A DNA stretch of 64,000 nt from Lepus europaeus. Lineage: Eukaryota; Chordata; Mammalia; Lagomorpha; Leporidae. How positions within the stretch are numbered: the stretch's first letter is position 1; each line of letters starts with the position of its first letter. The stretch spans positions 146,375,701-146,439,700 of the forward strand of contig NC_084827.1 in the NCBI RefSeq assembly GCF_033115175.1, written 5' to 3'. The notes below the pieces were generated by a model. The model saw only the letters and a program-made list of their open reading frames with translations. It had not been told where the DNA came from and ran no database searches. Both the position numbers and the translations under genes were made by a program. Positions 31,983 to 42,956 of the stretch are shown piece by piece.

Positions 31983-32150
31983 GGTTAATAGTATGAGGTT
32001 CTGTGTTACCATGGAGCTGGGGTGCCAGAGTTTAGATCCTGATAGCATTACCTGCCATTCATTTACCAGCTGTTAACTTTAGGTGAGTTCACTTAACCTG
32101 AAAAAGGAGGTATTGCTAATATTTACAATAGAAAATTATTAAAAGGATAA
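31983..32150 (+). repeat. MIR fragment
   Basis: GGTTAATAGTATGAGGTTCTG, GCCAGAGTTTAGATCCTGATAG, CATTTACCAGCTGTTAACTTTAGG and GAGTTCACTTAACC follow the MIR 5' half. Confidence 0.7.
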
Positions 32151-32158
32151 ATTCCTTT

Positions 32159-32453
32159 TTTGAAAAAAAAGTTTATTTGAAAGGCAAAGTTAGAGAAGGG
32201 AGAAAGTGAGACAGATCTGTGTCCTAGTTCGATGCCCAAATGACTGCAAAGGCTGAGGCTGGGTTAGGCCAAAGCCAGGAGCCTGGAACTCCATCCGCGT
32301 CTCAGGTGGGTAACAGGAACCCAAGCACTTGGGTCATCTTCTGCGGCTTTACCTGGATGGGAAGTGGAACAGCTGAACTTAAACAGGTGCACTTATGGGA
32401 GAGATGCCAGCTTCACAGGCAGAGGCTTAACCTGCTGTGCCACAACAACTGCC
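32159..32453 (-). mobile_element. C-repeat SINE, diverged
   Basis: GAAAAAAAAGTTTATTTGAAAGGC tail to GCTGTGCCACAACAACTGCC head, cutting the MIR short. Confidence 0.87.
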
Positions 32454-32908
32454 TCCATGTATAGTATTCTTATATTCTATGGGATGTAGAAATCTCACTG
32501 TTAGCTGTTTCCCTATGTCATTATCACTGTCATCCAGTAATTTAGGCATTAGAAAGAGTAGAGTGCATGTATATACACACATATTTAGGATGAGTGGAGT
32601 GTGAATTTGAGATGGGAGAGACTGAAGGATAGTAATACATAAAGACATTGATCACCAGAATTTAGGGGCAGTGGAAATGCCAAGGATGAAAGAGACTGAT
32701 TTGGTAACCTGGGGGATGTGGGGAATGAGAAAGGGAGACCTAAGCATAATAGTTTGGATGGTGATTCTGGGAGAACAAATTTGGGAAAGGAAAATTAGTT
32801 CAGTCCTGGAAATATTTAGCTTATCCTCAGGATATCAGTTTTCTAAATTGTGGCAATTAATTTTAGGACTCAGGGATATGGTTTGAACTGGGTATTAAAA
32901 AAAAAATC
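32454..32908. other. Intron 1 unique sequence
   Basis: G/A-rich between 32,660 and 32,800. Nothing recognised. Confidence 0.55.
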
Positions 32909-33250
32909 GGCCGGCGCCGTGGCTTAACAGGCTAATCCTCCGCCTTGCGGCGCCGGCACACTGGGTTCTAGTCCCGGTTGGGGCGCTGGATTCTATCCCG
33001 GTTGCCCCTCTTCCAGGCCAGCTCTGTGCTATGGCCCGGGAAGGCAGTGGAGGATGGCCCAAGTCCTTGGGCCCTGCACCTGCATGGGAGACCAGAAGAA
33101 GTACCTGGCTCCTGGCTTCGGATCAGCGTGATGAGCCGGCCGCAGTGGCCATTGGAGGGTGAACCAATGGCAAAAAGGAAGACCTTTCTCTCTGTCTCTC
33201 TCTCTCTCACTATCCACTCTGCCTGTCAAAAAAAAAAAAAAAAAAAAAAA
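32909..33250 (+). mobile_element. C-repeat SINE, younger, full length
   Basis: GGCCGGCGCCGTGGCTTAACAGG head to CTCTGCCTGTCA plus 24 A. It abuts another sense copy at its tail. Confidence 0.95.
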
Positions 33251-33254
33251 GTTG

Positions 33255-33590
33255 GGGGGCCTGTGCTCTGGCGCAATGGGTTAACACCCTGGCCTGAAGC
33301 GCTGGCATCCCATATGGGCACCAGTTCGAGACCCGGCTGCTCCACTTCCTATACAGCTCTCTGCTATGGCCTGGGATAGCAGTAAGAAGATGGCCCAAGC
33401 CTTTGGGCCCCTGCACCCACGTGGGAGACCTGGAGGAGGCTCCTGGCTCCTGGCTTTGGATTGGTACAGCTCCAGCCGGTGTGGCCAACTGGGGAGTGAA
33501 CCGTCAGATGGAAGACCTCTCTCTCTCTCTCTCTGCCTCTCCTCTCTCTGTGTAACTCTGACTTTCAAATGAATAAATAAATCTTAAAAA
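33255..33590 (+). mobile_element. C-repeat SINE, older, full length, in the tail of the previous copy
   Basis: GGGCCTGTGCTCTGGCGCAATGGG head to AAATGAATAAATAAATC tail. AAAAAAGTTGGG flanks it on both sides (33,245-33,256 and 33,591-33,602). Confidence 0.95.
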
Positions 33591-33814
33591 AAAAAAGTTG
33601 GGACTCAGTACAGTTCGGTAAGCATTCATTTAACAGATACTTTGTGCTACGCATTTGAAACAACTATTCATTAGGATAGATAAGATGATGGGGAGAGAAT
33701 TATGACAATAAGCAAATATTTTAAGGGCAGAAAGAAAAGTCAGTGAAGAAACCTGAGGATGGTAGGAGAAATGTTAGAAAAGTATTCAGAAAACCAAAAC
33801 AAAGATTGTATTTA

Positions 33815-34142
33815 TTTATTTATTTATTTTTTGGTTTAAAGATTTATTTATTTACTTGTAAGTCAGAGTTAGAGAGAGAGAGAGAGTCTTCCATCTGCTG
33901 ATTGGCCGTCGTGGCCAACTGGGGAGTCAGAGCTGTGCCGATCCGGACCCAGGAGTTCCTTTTGGGTCTTCCACGCAGGTGGGTACAGGGGCCCAAGGAC
34001 TTGGGCCATACTCTACTGCTTTCCCTGGCCATAGCAGAGAGCTGGATCGGAAGAGGAGCAGCCGGGACTTGAACTGGTGCCCATATAGAATACCAGCACT
34101 CCAGGTGGCGGCTTTACCTGCTATGCCACTATACTGGCCCCT
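33815..34142 (-). mobile_element. C-repeat SINE, older, with internal microinversion
   Basis: CAAAGATTGTATTT and CAAAGATTATATTT flank it. Bases 33,901-33,927 read in the opposite direction to the rest of the element: reversed, they restore ACTCCCCAGTTGGCC. Confidence 0.92.
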
Positions 34143-34156
34143 CAAAGATTATATTT

Positions 34157-34713
34157 CAAGGTAGAGATGATAAGGATTTTCAAATGCTGTCAAGAGAACA
34201 AGTAATCTGAGCTTGGAGAATAAGCTTTTGAATTTCACATTTAGGTCAGTTGATGATCTCAGAGAAAGTTTGAGTAGCATGTTGGGGTTACAAATCACAT
34301 GAAAGTGGTGAGCGAGGAAAGAAGTAACTGGGTGAAATGCTGTGCTGAGGTTCATTTATAGGATGGAGGACGCTTCAGCACATTTGTAGGTTTAGGGAAA
34401 GGATTTATAGGAGAATGGAAGTTTACAACTTCAAGGTGGTAGTATTAGATAGAGAAAGATCTAGAAACTGCAAGAAGCAGTAGGATGTAGTATGTGATAG
34501 AGAAATCTCAGAAACAGCCAAAAATACCTCTTCCTCTAGAGAGAGGAAGGGGTAAGGGTGTGGTCAAGATGATAGATCACTCAGCCGTAGAAGGGTAGGA
34601 AGTTGAGAAAGCTATTTCCATCTCCAAATTACTTGAAAAAATTAACATGCTTGTTTTAATGCTTTATTTTTATTTTTTGTCATAGTACATGTGCATAATT
34701 GAAAATGTTAAAT
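34157..34713. other. Intron 1 unique sequence
   Basis: Nothing recognised. Confidence 0.55.
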
Positions 34714-34728
34714 GGTATTGGATTTTTT

Positions 34729-35053
34729 TTTTTTTGACAAAGATATTTTATTTATTTTTTGACAGGTAGAGTTAGACAGTGAGAGAGAGAGAGAAAGGTC
34801 TTCCTTCCGTTGGTTCACCCCCCAAGTGGCTGCTATGGCCAGCGCTGCACCGATCCGAAGCCAGGAGCCAGGTGCTTCCTCCTGGTCTCCCATGAAGGTG
34901 CAGGGCGCAAACACTTGGGCCACCCTCCACTGCCTTCCCGGGCCACAGCAGAGAGCTGGACTGGAAGAGAAGCAACCGGGACTAGAACCGGCGCCCCCAA
35001 CCGGGACTAGAACCCAGGGTGCCGGCACTGCAGGCGCAGGATTAGCCTAGTGA
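34729..35053 (-). mobile_element. C-repeat SINE, younger type, head-truncated
   Basis: GGTATTGGATTTTTTT flanks it (from 34,714 and from 35,054). The element stops at ...GATTAGCCTAGTGA without the GCCGGC end. CCGGGACTAGAACC occurs twice, 25 bases apart, near its head. Confidence 0.92.
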
Positions 35054-35067
35054 GGTATTGGATTTTT

Positions 35068-35319
35068 TTTAAGATTTATTTATTTATTTGAAAGAGTTAC
35101 ACAGAAAGAGAAGGAGAGGCGGGGGGTGGGGTGGGGTGGTCCTTCCAACCGCTGGTTCACTCTCCAATCGGCTGCAACAGCCAGAGCTGCGCCAGTCTGA
35201 AGCCGGGAGCCCAAAGCTTCTTCCATCTTCCCACGAAGGTGCAGGGACCCAAGCACTTGGGCCATCTATTGCCTTCCCAGTTCACAGCAGAGCGCTGGGT
35301 CGGAAGTGGAGCGGCCTGG
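35068..35319 (-). mobile_element. C-repeat SINE, older, 5'-truncated
   Basis: AAGATTTATTTATTTATTTGAAAG tail, a G-rich (GGGGT)n insert at 35,122-35,139, and an end at GAGCGGCCTGGAATG with no head. Confidence 0.88.
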
Positions 35320-35764
35320 AATGAAATACTTCTTTCCTTGTTAAACAAGACAAAGCTTAATTATTCATATTAGTTTTAAAAAACTGTAGCAAAACAATCA
35401 CTGCTTGCCTGTGTATGGCAAGATCCTGTTCTTCCTACAGAAATCTTAGGTAGAGTATGTGTTCAGACTGCAGCTATATTTCCACTTAAACTTACTTAAG
35501 TCTATGTATTTCTAAAACTTGGTTGAAACCTCTTTTTTGTGTTTTCCCCCCCTCCCTGTCTGTTGCCCTTATGGATAGTATCTTCTTACTCCCCTCAGTT
35601 TTCTTTAACAGGAAGTGTCTGACACTCTTTCTGATTGAGGCTAGCATGTCATCCTAGAGATGCAGCTAGCTCTAGTTATTCTAAAGCAAATCTCATGACA
35701 TCTTTAATTGGCCATTTCTTTATGAGCTAGCATAAACATTTCTTGGAATTAAAGCTAAATATTT
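35320..35764. other. Intron 1 unique sequence
   Basis: Pyrimidine-rich patch near 35,545-35,560. Nothing else recognised. Confidence 0.55.
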
Positions 35765-35773
35765 TTGGAGTCT

Positions 35774-36071
35774 TTTTTTTTTTTTTTAAGATTTATTTTT
35801 ATGTATTTGAAAGGCAGAGTGACAGAGGGAGAGACAGAGAAACAGATTTTCTGTCCTCTGGTTCACTTACCAAATGGCCACAATGTGGACGCTGAGCCAG
35901 GAATTCCATCTGAGCCTTTCCTGTGAATGGCAGGGACCCTGGAACTTGGGCTGTCAGCAGCTACTTTCCCAAGCCTGTTAGCAAGGAGCTGTATTGGAAG
36001 TGGAGCAACCAGCAACTGGTGCTCCAGATAGGAGACATTGATATTGCATCTGTGCTGTAACACCAGCCCCT
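35774..36071 (-). mobile_element. C-repeat SINE, older
   Basis: TTGGAGTCT on both sides (35,765-35,773 and 36,072-36,080). Confidence 0.9.
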
Positions 36072-36217
36072 TGGAGTCTCTTTGCCTTCAAAGAACTACC
36101 TGTAAGCATACAGTTTAGTCTCCCTATCAGAATATAACTCCTTCTCTGTCTCCCATCTTCTTTCCTCTCTTCCTTTCCCTCCCCCTTTCTGTCTCTGCAA
36201 GTAAAATATGCACATGA

Positions 36218-36362
36218 TGGGACCAGTGTTATGGCTTAGTGGATTAAGCTGCTATCTGTGATGCCAGTATCCCATATGGATGCTGGTTGGAGTCCCAGCT
36301 GCTCTACTTCCAATCTGATTCCTTGCTGATGGTCTGGGGAAACAGCGGAAGATGGCCCAAGG
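36218..36362 (+). mobile_element. C-repeat SINE, older, 5' half only
   Basis: GATGGGACCAGTGTTATGGC head to GGAAGATGGCCCAAGG, where unrelated AT-rich sequence begins. Confidence 0.85.
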
Positions 36363-36392
36363 TGGCAGTATAAGAGGTATTTTATACTGCCA
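36363..36392. repeat. Perfect 11-base inverted repeat
   Basis: TGGCAGTATAA, an 8-base loop (GAGGTATT), then TTATACTGCCA. It marks the breakpoint of the truncated SINE. A CATCTATTAATA-type direct repeat follows to about 36,440. Confidence 0.8.
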
Positions 36393-36559
36393 TCTATACA
36401 TCTATTAATAATACTACATCTATTAATATACATCTATCGTTAAAAAATAACTACTATTAATAACAGCTATAATAGTGAAGATAAAATGGACTTTTTTATT
36501 TTTTATAATTTTTTGTAACAAAAAAAGGAAGAGAAAAAAGCAAGCTTGCTAAATTCAAG

Positions 36560-36815
36560 TGTGAACTTATATATAAATTCTTAAAATATATCTGACACTG
36601 GAAAGAAATATGCATCTTTTGACCAAGAAATTACACCTTTAAGACTGTCTTATTCATATATAAGTACACAAAGTACACATAAGAATATTCAACACAGCAC
36701 CATTTAGCAGCAAGTATGGAGATGATCCAAATGTTCACATATAGAAACCTAATAATATAATGCACAGCCTGTAATAAACTGATGTGCAGAGTGTGCATAG
36801 TCACACATGCATATA
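36560..36815 (+). mobile_element. Old L1M fragment
   Basis: TTTTGACCAAGAAATTACACC, AAGTACACAAAGTACACATAAGAATATTCAACACAGCACC and GATCCAAATGTTCACATA follow the 3' part of L1M elements. Confidence 0.6.
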
Positions 36816-36819
36816 TGAG

Positions 36820-36893
36820 AGGGCTTCAAAAAGTTCATGAACAAATTACATTAAAAGTTAATACAATCTTTCCACTAACTTTTGAAGTCCCCC
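36820..36893. mobile_element. Short inverted-repeat element (MITE-like)
   Basis: GAGGGCTTCAAAAAGTTCAT at one end and ACTAACTTTTGAAGTCCCC at the other are imperfect terminal inverted repeats about 75 bases apart. Mariner-type miniature elements look like this, but I cannot name the family. Confidence 0.55.
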
Positions 36894-37332
36894 TGTTGTG
36901 TATATAGAGTAAGGGTAATTATGTAAAATAAACACTTAATAGGATTTCTCTGAGAAGAATCAACTAAAAGACAAACAGAAGATTGCTTATTGTATCATTG
37001 TCAAATACCTTGCTATCACCACGACCAACCTTATAATACCTTGCTACTTTTTTACTTTAGATGGGTAATTATCTTTTAGAACAATTAAAAATTCAAAAAA
37101 AGTCTTATATTTACCCTCATTTTTACTGCTTTCCATACTATTAATTTCTTTGTGTGAAGTAGGATGGTGGTAGTGTAAATGAAAAAGGGTTTATTTGAGA
37201 AGCAAAGAGTGATAGGACTTGTTAACTTGATTAGAGTTGAAGGATGAAAGAGATGAGAGAATATAATAGTGACAGATATTGAACCTCCTTAGGTGCTTTA
37301 GTTAATAATATCATTAATTAGTTTCATAAGTA
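36894..37332. other. Intron 1 AT-rich sequence
   Basis: Nothing recognised. Confidence 0.5.
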
Positions 37333-37344
37333 CTGTTATAGTCC

Positions 37345-37664
37345 TTTTTTTTTTTTTTAAGATTTATTTATTTGAAAGGCAGAGTTTCAGAGAGTCAGAG
37401 TCAGAGAGAGTGGTCTTCCATCTGCTGATTCACTCCCGATATGGCTGCAGTGGCTGGAGCTGATCTAAAGCCAGGAGCCTAGGGCTTCTTCCAGGTCTCC
37501 TACGTGGGTGCAGGGACCCAAAGACTTGGGCCATCTTCCACTGCTTTCCAGGCCGTAGCAGAGAGCTGGATCAGAAGTGGAGCAGCCGGGACTCAAACCA
37601 GTGCCCATATGGGATGCTGGCACTGCAGGCGGAGGCTTTACCCACAATGCCACCATGCTGGCCC
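37345..37664 (-). mobile_element. C-repeat SINE, older
   Basis: CTGTTATAGTCC and CTGTTATGTTCC flank it. A complete copy with a GAGTCAGAGTCAGAG tract. Confidence 0.92.
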
Positions 37665-38782
37665 CTGTTATGTTCCTTATACATAGAAAGTGGCCCAGGG
37701 ACTTTTGGAGCATAGTCACTAAAATTCTTAACATTCAAAAGTAATGTAATAGTAGTGTGGAAGTTTGGAAGAGAAAGGAAAAGGCTCATCATTTTTATTC
37801 ATTCCCTTCCCATTTACTGTTCTTAAAACTTTATTTTACTTGCTGTTCTACTAGGACCTCCTGTGCTGTATCTAGTGATTCCTGGAAAACCATTTCACAA
37901 TAATTGTATTTTCCTATTGTGTGTATATTTTGATATTTCTGAAGATAAAGACAAATGTTTAGATTATGTTAGAGCCTACACTGATGTCATCCAGAGCAGC
38001 TTATAAGGTATTGAGAAGACATCCTTGTCCTTATAGACATCAGAACTTAAGATACAATACAGATTTTTGTGATATTCAAGTGTTTACAAGATGTAATATT
38101 ACTAAGAAGGGGAGTACTTAATGACAAAGCCACATGTGATTGTCCTGAGTCAGTAGTGCTTTGTGTGCAGCCAGGAATTACCATGTATGGGATCGCTAAG
38201 AATTCTTAGAAGGTCTCCTTCTGGAAATCGATTTACTCTAGTAGGAAATGATCCTGTCCTACTTGAGGGATGTTGTATAAGGATGACAGAGGATTCCATG
38301 CTTTTGGATAGTCTCCCAATCAATGAAACTTGGTTTTCAAATTCTCTGGCTCAGTAACCTGAGGTATCTCTTGTAATTAATTTGTCCCTCTGTCCTCCTG
38401 CTTGGAGAAGGGAGAATTTCAAGATTTAAATGAGACTCAATAAAAAATTTGTTGAATAGATGGCTTTCTATTTAAACATAAACACACAAAAAAGCCCCAT
38501 GAAATCAAAGAACTATGCCCCATCTTTTGTTGCCTGTTGGTTTGGAGTTTATGGGTTGCACTGGACTTCATGTGTCCTAAGAACTATTTTCTTGTCTTAT
38601 AATTGAGCTTTGTTTATCAGGCTTATCCTACTTGTTCACTATTCAGTGGTGATGTTATCTTCAGTAATTTTAGGAACTTCTCCCAGTTGAAATCCCTTTA
38701 ATGCTAGAAAATTTCCCATTTCTAGTAATAACTGATGAGCTTGTATTAATCCATCATACATCTCTGTGTGATAATCTTTTTC
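37665..38782. other. Intron 1 unique sequence
   Basis: A 64-codon frame at 38,163-38,357 has no family resemblance. No splice-bounded FAM117B-like exon is visible. Confidence 0.55.
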
Positions 38783-38872
38783 TAAAAAAGTTTATTTTCA
38801 TCTACTTGAAAGGCAGAGTAACAGAGAGATCATCTATTCACTAGTTCGTTTTCCAAATACCTGCAACATTTA
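38783..38872 (-). mobile_element. C-repeat SINE, tail-side fragment
   Basis: CTAAAAAAGTTTATTTTCATCTACTTGAAAGGCAGAGTAACAG to CAAATACCTGCAAC only. Confidence 0.75.
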
Positions 38873-39276
38873 CATACACTAAAATCTTCTTGGTAGATTG
38901 TTGTATGAATTTTGACAAAATAATACAGTTGTATAAATATAGCCCAAATCAAGATAAAGAATGTTTCAGTTGCTCTTAAGGTTTCCTCATGCCCTTTGAA
39001 GTAACTTGCCTCCTTCTTCCTCTAGGCCATAGCAGCCAGTGGTTGTTTTGTTTCCTGTGGTTTTACTTTTTTCAGAATGCAACATAAATGAGTTGTACAA
39101 TACCTGTCCTTTTGAGTCAAGTGTCGTTAACACAGCATAGTGCATTTGATATTCATTTGTATTGTCACATGTATCAATAGTTCATTACTTTTCAGTGCTG
39201 AGTAGTATTCCATTATATGAATTTGCCACACTTTGTTGACCAGATGAGGTTTGATAGCTTACTGTTTTTTGTTTTT

Positions 39277-39570
39277 TTTTTTTTTTTTTTAAAGATATGT
39301 TTATTTTTTGAAAGGCAGAGAGAGAGATACCTTCCATATGCTGGTTCACTCCACAAATGGCCACAAAGGCTGGGGCTGGATCAGGCTAAAGCCAGGAGCC
39401 AAGAGCTTCTTCCAGGTCTCCCCAGTGGGTGCAGGGGCCCAAGGACTTGGGCCATCTTCTGTTGTTTTCCCAGGTGCATTAGTAGGGAGCTGGATCAGAA
39501 GCTGGAACAGCTGGAATTTGAAGTGGTGCCCATAGGAGATGCCTTATGAACTATGCCACAGCACTGGCAA
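39277..39570 (-). mobile_element. C-repeat SINE, older
   Basis: T-run, AAAGATATGTTTATTTTTTGAAAGG to TATGCCACAGCACTGGC. The head is shortened (GGAGATGCCTTATGAAC). Confidence 0.9.
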
Positions 39571-39614
39571 GAATTTACAGTTTTTGATGATTATGAGTAA
39601 AACAGATATAAAGA

Positions 39615-39655
39615 TTTATATACATATACATATATATATGTATATATATATAGGT
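39615..39655. repeat. (TA)n/(TATG)n microsatellite
   Basis: ATACATATACATATATATATG-type alternation within old L1 sequence. Confidence 0.85.
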
Positions 39656-39744
39656 TTATTTTTTAAGCATAGTTTTTGTTTTCTTTAGCAGTGAGGTTTC
39701 TGTATCATATAATAAATTTATGTTTGTTAAGAAACTGCCAATTT

Positions 39745-40000
39745 CGCCGGTTCTAGTCCCAGCTGCTCTTCTTCCCATCCAGCTCTCTGCTATGGCCTGG
39801 GAAAGCAATAGAGGATAGCCCAGGTCCTTGGGCCCCTGCACCCATGTGGGAGACCCAGAAGAAACTCCTGGTTCCTGGCTTCGGATTGGTGCAGCTCTGG
39901 CTGTTGCGGCCATTTTGGGAGTGAACCAGTGGATGGAAGACCTCTCTCTCTGTCTCTCTCTCTCACTATTTGTAACTCTACCTCTTAAAAAAACAACAAC
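39745..40000 (+). mobile_element. C-repeat SINE, 5'-truncated
   Basis: Starts in the B-box region (GCCGGTTCTAGTCCC). CTGCCAATTT flanks it (39,736-39,745 and 40,002-40,011), so truncation occurred at insertion. The tail is AAAACAACAACC. Confidence 0.92.
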
Positions 40001-40575
40001 CCTGCCAATTTTTCCAGAGTGACTTTTCACTGATATTTTGTTGAGTACTTTTACATCTCTGTTCATGAGATATATTAGTTTATAGTGTTCTGTTTTTGTA
40101 ATGTCTTTGGTTTAGGTTATCAGGGTAATGCTGGTTTCATAAAATGAGTTGAGAAGTATTCTCTTTATTTTGTAGAATAATCTTTGTGTAATCTTGACAT
40201 TGTCTCCTCCTCTATTGGTAAAATTTCCTCAGTGAAAGCATCTTGGCCTAGTATTGTTATAAGATTTATAACTATAAATTCAGTTTATTTAATAGATACA
40301 GGATTATTTAAGTTTTCTATTTTTTGAAGAATGAGCTTTTGTAGATTGTAGCTTTAAAGGAATTGGTTCATTTATGGACATGAACTTGTAGTATTTAGTT
40401 TTTTTTTTTTTGTTCTAAGTCTTAAACTTTATTCTTAAGTGATAATATGGTTTTCTTTTTTATCAAGATTCATTATCAAAATTATTCTGGCCTCCATTTT
40501 TTTTGAAAAATAGTTCAATTGTACAAATGGCTTATTCACATTACAAGAAGTCACAGTTCCAGAGTTCAGAACTTT

Positions 40576-40884
40576 TTTTTTTTTTTTTTTTTTTAAGATT
40601 TATAGTTACACACAGGAGAGGCAGAGAGAGAGAGAGGGAGAGAGGGAGAGAGGGAGAGAGAGGGGTCTTCTATCTGATGGTTCACTCCCCAGGTAGCCAC
40701 AATGGCCGGAGCTGCACCAGTCCGAAGCCAGGAGCCAGGAGCTTGGGCCATCTTCTACTGCTTTCCCAGGCCACAGCAGAGAGCTGGATGGGAAATGGAA
40801 CAGCTGGGATTAGAACCGGTGCCCATGTGGGATGCTGGTGCTTCAGGCCGAGGTGTTAACCCACTGCGCCACAGCGCTGGCTCC
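40576..40884 (-). mobile_element. C-repeat SINE, older
   Basis: CAGAACTTT on both sides. The body lacks the usual GGTCTCCCA...GGGGCCCAA segment (GAGCTTGGGCC junction), an internal deletion of about 45 bases. Confidence 0.92.
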
Positions 40885-40924
40885 CCAGAACTTTCTTTTT
40901 AAGGATTATACTTTTTAAATTTTT

Positions 40925-41250
40925 TTTTTTTTTTTTGACAGGCAGAGTGGATAGTGAGAGAGAGAGACAGAAAGGTCTTCCTTTTTGCCATTGGTTCACC
41001 CTCCAATGGCCGCTGCGGCCGGCTCATCACGCTGATCCGAAGCCAGGAGCCAGGTGCTTCTCCTGGTCTCCCATGCGGGTGCAGGGCCCAAAGACCTGGA
41101 CCATCCTCCACTGCCTTCCCGGGCCATAGCAGAGAGCTGGCCTTGGAAGAGGGGCAACCGGGATAGAATCCGGCACCCCAACCGGGACTAGAACCTGGTG
41201 TGCCGGCGCCGCAAGGCAGAGGATTAGCCTGTTAAGCCACGGCGCCGGCC
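40925..41250 (-). mobile_element. C-repeat SINE, younger, full length
   Basis: Perfect 16-base target duplication TACTTTTTAAATTTTT (40,909-40,924 and 41,251-41,266). Confidence 0.96.
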
Positions 41251-41443
41251 TACTTTTTAAATTTTTAAAATTATATACTAAGAGAAAGATTTCATGTACT
41301 TTATAGGTACAGTTCTTGAGAAGATATCCATAATGCCTTCCCTTCTTTTCTCCCTCCCTCAATCCCCCTCGTTATTATTCTTTTAATGTCTAGGGAGTTT
41401 GTTGTGGTCTCTATCCTTTATTCTGATAGTTAGAAATTTATTT

Positions 41444-41760
41444 TGGGATTAACATGGTAATCCAGCAGTTTAAGCCAATGCCTGAAGTGTAGACATCCCA
41501 TATGAGCGCTGGTTCTAGTGCTGAATGGTCCAGTTCTGATCCAGGTCTCTGCTACTGTGCCTAGGAAAAACAGAAGAAGATTGCCCAAATGCTTGGGCCC
41601 CTGCCACCCACATGGAAGACTGAATGGAGTTCCAGGCTTCTGGCTTTGGCCTGGCCCAGCCCTGGCCACTGTGGCCATTTGGGGAGTGAACGAGTGGGTG
41701 GAAGATCTCTGACTCTTTATTTTCTCTGTAACTCCCTTTCAAATAAATAAATCTTTGAAA
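41444..41760 (+). mobile_element. C-repeat SINE, older
   Basis: GGGATTAACATGGTAATCCAG head to CAAATAAATAAATC tail, running into a (CATA)n microsatellite. Confidence 0.9.
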
Positions 41761-41787
41761 TACATACATACATACATACATACATAA
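41758..41787. repeat. (CATA)n microsatellite
   Basis: Seven CATA units grown from the SINE tail. Confidence 0.95.
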
Positions 41788-41909
41788 AAGAGGCTATCAT
41801 TTAAAAAAAATTGAACAAGTATGAAGAGAATTTTTTTAAATTTATCTTTTTTGTTAGTCTAGATAGAAGTTTATTATTTTTATAAATCCTGTCAAAGAAC
41901 CAGCTTTAC

Positions 41910-42228
41910 ACGGAAGAGACAAGTAGAGAGAGAGAGAGAGAGAAAGATAGAGACAGAGACACAGAGAGATCTTACATCCACTGGTTCACTCCCCAAATGG
42001 CTGCAATGGCCGGAGCTGGGCCTGTCTGAATCCAGGAATCAGGAGCTTTTTCTGGGTCTCCCTTGTGGGTGCAGAGACCCAAGGACTTGGGCCATCTTCT
42101 GCTGCTTTCCCAGGCGTGTTAGCAGGGAGCCGGATGGGAAGTGGAGCAGCTTGGACTGGAAGTTTCACCCATATGGGATGCTGACACTGCAGGCTACAGC
42201 TTTACCCACTGCACCACAGCGTTGATCC
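41910..42228 (-). mobile_element. C-repeat SINE, older, tail lost
   Basis: Begins within the purine tract (GTAGAGAGAGAG) without the usual GATTTATTTATT. The head ends CCACAGCGTTGATCCC. Confidence 0.88.
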
Positions 42229-42295
42229 CTGGAATAGCTCTCTAACGCAGTCTCCTGACTTGTTTTTCTGCAACTAGCCAAGAAAACTTTACTTT

Positions 42296-42590
42296 TTAAA
42301 AAAGTTTTATTTTATTTACATGAAAGATAGTTACAGAGAGAGGGGGAAAGAGAGAGAAATCTTTCATCCACTGGTTCAAAACCCAAATGGCCACAACAGC
42401 TGGGGCTGGGCAGAGGCTGGGCTGGGGCTGGACCAGGGCTGGGTCAGGCCGAAGCCAGAGCAGCTTCTGGGTCTCCCATGTGGGTACAGGAGCCCAAAGT
42501 CATCCTCCACTGCTTTCCTAGAACTCCAACCGGCATCCTATTGAACCAGCACCAATATGGGTTGCCGAAGTTACAGGCTGCAGCTTAACC
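42296..42590 (-). mobile_element. C-repeat SINE, diverged, with GGGCTGG expansion
   Basis: The usual GGGCTGGGCCAGGC segment is expanded to about six GGCTGG units (42,402-42,446). The head is cut by the next SINE. Confidence 0.87.
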
Positions 42591-42611
42591 TGAAAACTCT
42601 GCTTTTTTGCT

Positions 42612-42940
42612 TTTTATTTTTTTAAGATTTATTTATTTATTTGAGAGGCAGAGGTACAGAGAGGTAGAGAGAGAGAGAGATAGTGGCCTTCCATCCACTG
42701 GTTCATTCCCTAGATGGCTGCAACGGATGGAGCTGCACCAATCAGAAGCCAGGAACCAGGAGCTGCTTCTGGGTCTCCCATGCAGGTGCAGGGGCCCAAG
42801 AACTTGAACCATCTTCCACTGCCTTCCCAGGCCATGGCAGAAAGCTGGATCGGAAGTGAAACAGCCAGGACTTGAACTGGCACCCATATGGGATGCTGGC
42901 ACTGTAGGTGACAGCTTTGCCCGATACACCACAGCACCGG
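42612..42940 (-). mobile_element. C-repeat SINE, older
   Basis: CCTGAAAACTCTGCTTTT on the left and CCTGAAAACCGCTTTT on the right mark the target, which is the head end of the previous SINE. Confidence 0.92.
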
Positions 42941-42956
42941 CCTGAAAACCGCTTTT

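Larger units (their letters stand above)
38873..40560 (-). mobile_element. Old L1M fragment, antisense, interrupted by two SINEs
   Basis: CCCAAATCAAGATAAAGAATG, CTCATGCCCTTTGAAG, GCTGAGTAGTATTCCATTATATG (3' UTR) lead on to GTAATGCTGGTTTCATAAAATGAG and ATCTTGGCCTAGTATTGTTA (ORF2 reverse transcriptase region). The middle of ORF2 is missing, so there is a large internal deletion or two fragments. Confidence 0.72.
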
